From: an uncultured Alphaproteobacteria bacterium
GTDB taxonomy: Bacteria > Pseudomonadota > Alphaproteobacteria > Caulobacterales > Caulobacteraceae
Length of the DNA stretch: 64,000 nt
Assembly (NCBI GenBank): GCA_903860975.1
Contig: CAIOSI010000009.1
Coordinates: 1-64,000 of the forward strand
Reading direction: 5' to 3'
A program made the position numbers and the translations under genes. Each line of letters starts with the position of its first letter. Positions within the stretch are counted from its first letter, which is position 1. Below are positions 59,615-64,000 of this stretch, piece by piece. Below the pieces are notes generated by a model. The model was not told the origin of the DNA and did not search any database. It saw only the letters and a list, made by a program, of their open reading frames with translations.

Positions 59615-60443
59615 AGGTGTTTTGCGTCACAATCGGCGGCACAAAATCTAGAGCCAGCGCCTTCTTCGGATGTGATCCTGTCACCATGCCCATGAAGCTG
59701 GGCCACAGCTCATAGCCCAGCAGAGCCTGGGCGCGGGGCGACATGGCGCGGACGATCTCTTTCGGTACCGACAGGAAGAAGTTCTCCTGAGGCCGGGCCC
59801 AGCCTGCGCAATACTGATTGGTGAAGGCCAGTCTCGGTTTTTGCGTGCGGTTTGCGCCGCCGCGATGCATCAGCTTGCCGGGAAAAACGAAGCCGGCGCC
59901 GGCCGGGATTTCCATCGGTACCAGCAGGGCCTCCAGACCCGCCGGGTCTTTGCGCCGTTCTGCGACCTCCTCGTCGCTCCAAAGGTGGCTGCCCGGGATG
60001 ATCTCGGTGGCACCATTGGCGGCCGTGAAGGCGTCGATCGCGCCAATCACCGAATAGCCGACGGCCGGACTTGATCTTGGCTGTCGGTAGAAACCATCGT
60101 CGATATGGATCGATTGGGCCGTCTCGCCAGGCTTGAGGTTGATGGCGTGGGTGGCCGACAGAAGAAAGTTTCCCTCCAGAAAAAGGCTCAGCAGGGACAG
60201 GAGCCTGGGCTCCGTGGCCAGATCTTCAAAGACCTTGCCCCGGGCCACCAGCGTGTAGACGCGTTCGGTCTCGAAACCCTCGAAGTCGTTCCGTCCGCGG
60301 TGGCTTCCCAGCAAGGGCGCAATTGCGACCCGGAAAGCGGCGATCCCGGCCTCGTCCAGGAAATCTTCGATGACCGTAAAGCCCTGGTCGCGAAGTCTCG
60401 CAGCGTGGCCCCGGGCGTTGAACTGATCGGTCGTTGCGTCCAT
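59607..60443 (-). CDS. Phytanoyl-CoA dioxygenase (PhyH) family protein, second copy
   Basis: A 278-residue Fe(II)/2-oxoglutarate oxygenase. Iron ligands appear as HID in QSIHIDDGFYRQP and the distal His in GKLMHRGGANRT, with PRLAFTNQYCAGW after it. N-terminus RLRDQGFTVIEDFLDEAGIA matches PhyH. It is unlike the first PhyH (57035-57916) apart from family motifs, so it is a paralogue of another subgroup, not a recent duplicate. It lies 27 bases downstream of the flavoprotein gene on the same strand. Confidence 0.85.
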   Translation of the reverse strand: MDATTDQFNARGHAARLRDQGFTVIEDFLDEAGIAAFRVAIAPLLGSHRGRNDFEGFETERVYTLVARGKVFEDLATEPRLLSLLSLFLEGNFLLSATHAINLKPGETAQSIHIDDGFYRQPRSSPAVGYSVIGAIDAFTAANGATEIIPGSHLWSDEEVAERRKDPAGLEALLVPMEIPAGAGFVFPGKLMHRGGANRTQKPRLAFTNQYCAGWARPQENFFLSVPKEIVRAMSPRAQALLGYELWPSFMGMVTGSHPKKALALDFVPPIVTQNTSR

Positions 60444-60470
60444 AGCCAGCAGCCTCCTGACGCCCGTATA

Positions 60471-61691
60471 TCACGCGCTCTTTGGTTGCACGCCAAGTCG
60501 GCGCAGCAGCCCATCAGCGGCCGCTGCACCGGTGGCGAAACTCGCCTGCAGCAAATAGCCTCCGGTGGGCGCTTCCCAGTCCAGCATCTCGCCTGCCACA
60601 AAGACGCCGGGCTTTTGCGTCAGCATCAGGCCGTCATCGAGGGCTTCGAACGCAACGCCGCCGGCCGTGGAGATGGCTCGCTCGATCGGGCGAACGCCGG
60701 TGAGTGTGAGCGGCGCACCCTTAATGGCGCTCGCCAGCGCGGCGGGATCAGACGGCAAGTCCTTGCCATGCGCCTCTCGCAGCAGATTGGTCTCCAGCGG
60801 CGTCAGGTGGACCGACTTGCGCAGGCGATTGGCGAGCGACTGGTCGGCAGGGGCAAGCGCGATACGCGCCTCAAGCTGGGCCGCACTCGCCTCGGGCCGC
60901 AGATCAATCCATAGGCGTGCCGAGCCGTCCTTACCGATCGCGTCGCGTAGGGCTGCCGAGAGCGCATAGATGGCTCCGCCCTCAAGCCCGTGGCGCGTGA
61001 CCATCGCCTCGCCGCGCACCCTGGTGCGGCCAAAAGTCACGGCGACACCCTTTAGCGGCTCGCCCGCAAAGCGGTCGCGCAAGATGTGGCTCCAGGCGAC
61101 CTCGAAGCCCGCGTTGGCGGGCTTCAACGGATTGACGCGAACCCCTTGGCCCTCGAGCAGGTTCGTCCACGCGCCGTTGGAGCCGAGCTTTGGCCAGCTT
61201 GCGCCGCCGAGCGCAAGAACCGTCGCGTCGGGCAGAGCCGTACTTTCACCCTCCGGGGTTTTGAAGCGAAGGCGTCCTTCAACATCCCAACCTGTCCAAT
61301 CGTGTCGGGGCCGCAGCTGCACGCCCAAGCCTTGCAGCCGCGCCAGCCACGCGCGCAGCAGCGGCGAGGCCTTGAGCGCCTTTGGGAAGACCCGTCCCGA
61401 GGACCCGACGAAAGTCGGCTGTCCCAGACCTTCGGCCCACGCGATCAGAGTTTGCGGCGTAAAGCCTTCAATCAGCGGTTCCAGGCGACCAGCGGCTGAT
61501 CCATAGCGCGGCAAGAACCGGTCCATCGGCTCTGAGTGCGTCAGGTTGAGGCCGCCGCGCCCGGCCATCAGAAACTTCCGGCCGGCCGAAGGCATGCGGT
61601 CGTAAACCGTCACCGCAAGGCCAGCCTCAGCCAGCACTTCTGCCGCCATCAGGCCAGCGGGGCCGGCCCCTATGATGGCGATGTCGGCCAA
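60471..61691 (-). CDS. BaiN/HI0933-like FAD-dependent oxidoreductase (TIGR03862-type)
   Basis: A 406-residue flavoprotein. Seen: the N-terminal Rossmann loop IIGAGPAGLMAAEVLAEAG, the flavin region SAGRKFLMAGRGGLNLTHSE, a mid-sequence ATVLALGGASWPKLGSNGAW, and the C-terminal FVAGEMLDWEAPTGGYLLQA with a second FAD contact. This order matches the TIGR03862/HI0933 group; substrates are generally unknown, although BaiN reduces steroid-type bile acids. Follows the peptidase gene (start three bases before its... on the same strand) and precedes PhyH. Confidence 0.88.
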   Translation of the reverse strand: MADIAIIGAGPAGLMAAEVLAEAGLAVTVYDRMPSAGRKFLMAGRGGLNLTHSEPMDRFLPRYGSAAGRLEPLIEGFTPQTLIAWAEGLGQPTFVGSSGRVFPKALKASPLLRAWLARLQGLGVQLRPRHDWTGWDVEGRLRFKTPEGESTALPDATVLALGGASWPKLGSNGAWTNLLEGQGVRVNPLKPANAGFEVAWSHILRDRFAGEPLKGVAVTFGRTRVRGEAMVTRHGLEGGAIYALSAALRDAIGKDGSARLWIDLRPEASAAQLEARIALAPADQSLANRLRKSVHLTPLETNLLREAHGKDLPSDPAALASAIKGAPLTLTGVRPIERAISTAGGVAFEALDDGLMLTQKPGVFVAGEMLDWEAPTGGYLLQASFATGAAAADGLLRRLGVQPKSA

Positions 61692-61693
61692 CT

Positions 61694-62983
61694 CTAGACG
61701 CCTGCCATCGCCAGCAACGCCGCCAGGCCGACGCTCATGCCTCGCACGCTCTCAGGCTTGGCCACGTCGATCCATTCGTCGAGCGCATGCGCTCGGCCGC
61801 CGCCACCGCCGGAGCCGATGGTGACGGCGGGGATTCCAAGGCTGATAGGGATATTGGAATCGGTCGAAGCGGCGTCGAGTTCGGGCGCGTAACCCGCGGC
61901 GCGGGCCGCGGCCTGGACGGTGCGCACGATCAAGGCCTCAGGGCTGGTCGAACCGGTGGGACGCTCTCCGATCAGCTTGGGTGTGACTGTGATCTTGCCA
62001 AGGCGCGTGTCGCGCGCTGCGTTTTCATGGTCGGCGGAGTCTTTGAGGATTTGCAGGAAGCGCGCGTCGAGCTTGGCCAGTTCGTCCCTGTTCTGCGAGC
62101 GCATATCGACCTCCAAAGTCACATCTGCTGGGATCGAATTGACGCTGACGCCACCGCTGACGACGCTCGCTGAATAGGTCACTTTCGGGGTGGTCGGGAG
62201 CTTTATCTCATAGAGCTGGTCTACCGCGTGCCCCATCGCGGCCATCGGATTGACGATGCCGAAGGCACCGTAGCTGTGGCCGCCTGGGCCGTGGAAGGAC
62301 ACGCGATAGCGTCGCGAGCCCACGGCACCATAAACGATATTGGCAGGGCTCAGGCCATCCATGGAGAAAAAGGCCTTGATGCGGTCCTTGTACTTGCTCT
62401 GGGCGAAGAGATAGCGCGTGCCACGCAGGTCGCCTGGACCTTCCTCGCCGACATCGCCCAGGAAAAGGATGTCGGATTTGGTCTGAATCTTCGCGGCGTC
62501 GAGCGCGCGGACGTAAGCCAGCAGGACCGCAAGGCTGCGCGTGTCGTCACCAACGCCCGGCGCATAGAGTTTTGTTCCTTCGCGCCTGACCTTGACGGGC
62601 GTGCCGTCCGGAAAAACGGTATCCAGGTGCGCAGCAAAGACCACCAACGGGCCGCCGGCCGCACCGGTTCCACGGCGCAGGCCCGTGACATTGCCTTCTG
62701 GGTCCATCTCGACATCGCCGAGACCCTCGGCTTTCAGCATGGCCATGAAGACCTTGCCTTTGGCGGCTTCCTTGAAGGGCGGCGCTGCGATCTCGGTCAG
62801 AGTGACAATGTCAGCGACCGTGCGTTCATGCTCGCGCTCGAGGGTGGTGAGGGCCGTCTTGAACCCCGAGCTTGCAATAATCTTCTGCACGGTCTGGTCG
62901 GCGGGATCGAGCTTGGCGGGTGCTGCGCTGAAACCCATGACGCCGAGCGTGGCGGCCAAGCAGACGGCCAGACGAGGCGACAT
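61694..62983 (-). CDS. Secreted M20-family metallopeptidase
   Basis: A 429-residue peptidase with a signal peptide (LAVCLAATLGVMGFSAAPAK). Family motifs: metal-binding His in FAAHLDTVFPDG, the bridging Asp in GVGDDTRSLAVLLAYV, catalytic Glu pair in LGDVGEEGPGDLRG, and the lid domain with FHGPGGHSYGAFGIVNP. The C-terminal metal His is in GRAHALDEW. It resembles M20 exopeptidases (peptidase T/aminoacylase group) that free amino acids from peptides in the periplasm. ATG 62983 is used; a TTG at 62998 is possible. Stops two bases before the flavoprotein start. Confidence 0.87.
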   Translation of the reverse strand: MSPRLAVCLAATLGVMGFSAAPAKLDPADQTVQKIIASSGFKTALTTLEREHERTVADIVTLTEIAAPPFKEAAKGKVFMAMLKAEGLGDVEMDPEGNVTGLRRGTGAAGGPLVVFAAHLDTVFPDGTPVKVRREGTKLYAPGVGDDTRSLAVLLAYVRALDAAKIQTKSDILFLGDVGEEGPGDLRGTRYLFAQSKYKDRIKAFFSMDGLSPANIVYGAVGSRRYRVSFHGPGGHSYGAFGIVNPMAAMGHAVDQLYEIKLPTTPKVTYSASVVSGGVSVNSIPADVTLEVDMRSQNRDELAKLDARFLQILKDSADHENAARDTRLGKITVTPKLIGERPTGSTSPEALIVRTVQAAARAAGYAPELDAASTDSNIPISLGIPAVTIGSGGGGGRAHALDEWIDVAKPESVRGMSVGLAALLAMAGV

Positions 62984-63051
62984 GGGCGAACTCCGCAACC
63001 AACAGACCGCCTCGCCCTATCAGCCGGGAAGCTTCAACGCCACTGATCCCC

Positions 63052-64000
63052 TTAGCCGCAGGCACCCTTGCCGGCCCGCGCCTTGGGGTCATGACTGAGG
63101 TCGGCGCCGGTTGGCCGGGGATAGGTCGTCTTGCCAGTCATCCCGATCCAGAGCGCGCGATTATAGCGCGTGGTGTCGAGGTGGTCTTCCTCATCGAAGT
63201 TCAAGCCGGCCATGGCCTTGGCCCAGTAAGCCGTGGTGCGCGGTGCGCGGCAGGAAGCCTCGCTTGAGGTCTCAGCGGTCCGGGCCGGCAAGGGCAGGGC
63301 CGTGGTCCGCAAGATCTCGGGAACCTGCGCCTTGAAGCTCCAACTTGCCTGTTTCGGGTCGAAGATTTCACTCATGGGATGGGCCAGACCATCATTGAGC
63401 GACATCGGTGAAAGACCCAGGACGTCCTCCATCGTGCGGACCATGCTTACGGTCGTATAGTGACGGGAGACGACGACATGTTGTTTCACGTAAGGCCCAG
63501 CCACATAGGCTGTGGTGCGCCGGGCGCTGATGTGGTCCGGGCCGTCTTGAGAATCGTCTTCAATGACGAAGATCAAGGTGTCCTTGGCGAAGCGACTTTC
63601 GGCGACGGCCTGGATGACCAGCCCCACAGCGTAGTCGTTATCGGCAATCTCTTTTTCGACCGTGTTGACCCCGTCGATCGCCTCGGCGAAGCGGCCGGTA
63701 TGATCGTGCGGCAAACGCAGCAGGGTCAGGCCTGGTAAGTCGCCTTTGGCGACGTTGAGATCGAACTCGCGTTTCCACTCCTGGAACCGCCAGAAATCGG
63801 GAAACGACTGATCAAATCCGCGGAAATAGAGGTCGCTGACCGGGATCAACGCGGCCTTGGCCGGAAACGAGACCGGCAGTTTCTTGGAGAACGGATCGCG
63901 TTCCAATGGCACAACATCGGGTGCCTGGGGCTCGTAACGGGCGAGGTCGGCGAAGAAGCCATAGTTGCGAACGCTGACACCGGCGCGCAGGGCTGCGTCC
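63052..64000 (-). CDS. Alkaline-phosphatase-superfamily phosphoesterase, C-terminal part
   Basis: The minus-strand frame is open to the window edge, so the N-terminus is missing; 315 residues are seen. Upstream of the GTG at 63912 the frame still reads RAGVSVRNYGFFADLARYEP, a hallmark of the YncE/alkaline-phosphatase-like proteins, so the start is outside. Further motifs are the metal site in IFVIEDDSQDGPDHI and YVKQHVVVSRHYTTVSMVRTMEDVLGL. Members are usually preceded by a beta-propeller (YncE) domain and act in the periplasm on phosphoesters of unknown nature. C-terminus ends KACG-like, AGKGACG. Confidence 0.82.
   Translation of the reverse strand, partial: DAALRAGVSVRNYGFFADLARYEPQAPDVVPLERDPFSKKLPVSFPAKAALIPVSDLYFRGFDQSFPDFWRFQEWKREFDLNVAKGDLPGLTLLRLPHDHTGRFAEAIDGVNTVEKEIADNDYAVGLVIQAVAESRFAKDTLIFVIEDDSQDGPDHISARRTTAYVAGPYVKQHVVVSRHYTTVSMVRTMEDVLGLSPMSLNDGLAHPMSEIFDPKQASWSFKAQVPEILRTTALPLPARTAETSSEASCRAPRTTAYWAKAMAGLNFDEEDHLDTTRYNRALWIGMTGKTTYPRPTGADLSHDPKARAGKGACG

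Noticed and set aside
1..64000. Search by eye for tRNA, rRNA, insertion sequences and prophage genes
   Set aside because: No TPsiC/anticodon-arm pattern, rRNA segment, transposase motif or phage structural gene was recognised; a tRNAscan or HMM run would be needed to exclude short ones.

Overview
The window is a chromosomal piece of an alphaproteobacterium, almost certainly of the family Caulobacteraceae (Caulobacter/Phenylobacterium type; genus not settled from sequence alone). Reasons: high G+C coding bias; a flagellar gene order flgF-flgG-flgA-flgH divergent from fliL-fliM, and fliQ-fliR-flhB followed directly by the cell-cycle kinase gene cckA, an arrangement known from Caulobacter; a perfect CtrA box (TTAA-N7-TTAAC) between the divergent fliO and flgB; and a sigma-54 promoter with an FlbD-like element in front of flgF.

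Region 1 (1-20,200) is an accessory catabolic and transport region. It holds the 3' part of mrp/apbC, two related GPH-type sugar/cation symporter-like carriers, an SDR, a secreted conserved protein, a CNT nucleoside carrier, glutathione transferases, a luciferase-like monooxygenase, a GFA-fold protein, a hotdog thioesterase, and a tight operon of thiolase, acyl-CoA dehydrogenase, DUF3253 and GST, followed by a lipoprotein hydrolase and leucine dehydrogenase. Three toxin-antitoxin loci sit here: a decayed PIN/antitoxin pair fused to a twice-frameshifted DUF1905/YdeI gene, an intact higBA flanked by a partial duplication of the neighbouring gene's 3' end, and an intact phd-vapC.

Region 2 (20,400-29,900) holds a small lipoprotein, a TetR regulator next to a CoxE-like VWA protein, and a complete NodT-EmrA-EmrB tripartite efflux operon whose divergent TetR gene carries a frameshift. 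GNAT, histone-deacetylase-like and histidine-phosphatase genes follow.

Region 3 (29,900-33,000) is xseB-ispA-dxs: a small DNA-repair subunit and the isoprenoid precursor enzymes.

Region 4 (33,000-56,800) is flagellar and cell-cycle: flgHAGF (minus strand), fliLM with a DUF6468 gene, a MotE-like gene and a 970-residue TPR gene (plus strand), then fliOP and flgBC-fliE, fliQR, flhB and cckA. Two non-flagellar sets interrupt it. One is a redoxin/cytochrome/copper-monooxygenase/EF-hand protein plus a LytTR-DUF2141-carotenoid-oxygenase group. The other is an osmoprotectant-type ABC transporter with its permease fused to its binding protein. CckA (through ChpT) controls CtrA, and the CtrA-like sites in this window lie in front of early flagellar genes, so part of that control loop is visible here.

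Region 5 (56,800-64,000) has a glycine-zipper small protein, two PhyH-type dioxygenases flanking an SDR and a dienelactone hydrolase, a BaiN/HI0933-type flavoprotein, a secreted M20 peptidase and the 3' part of an alkaline-phosphatase-superfamily phosphoesterase. No rRNA, tRNA, CRISPR array or complete insertion sequence was recognised.
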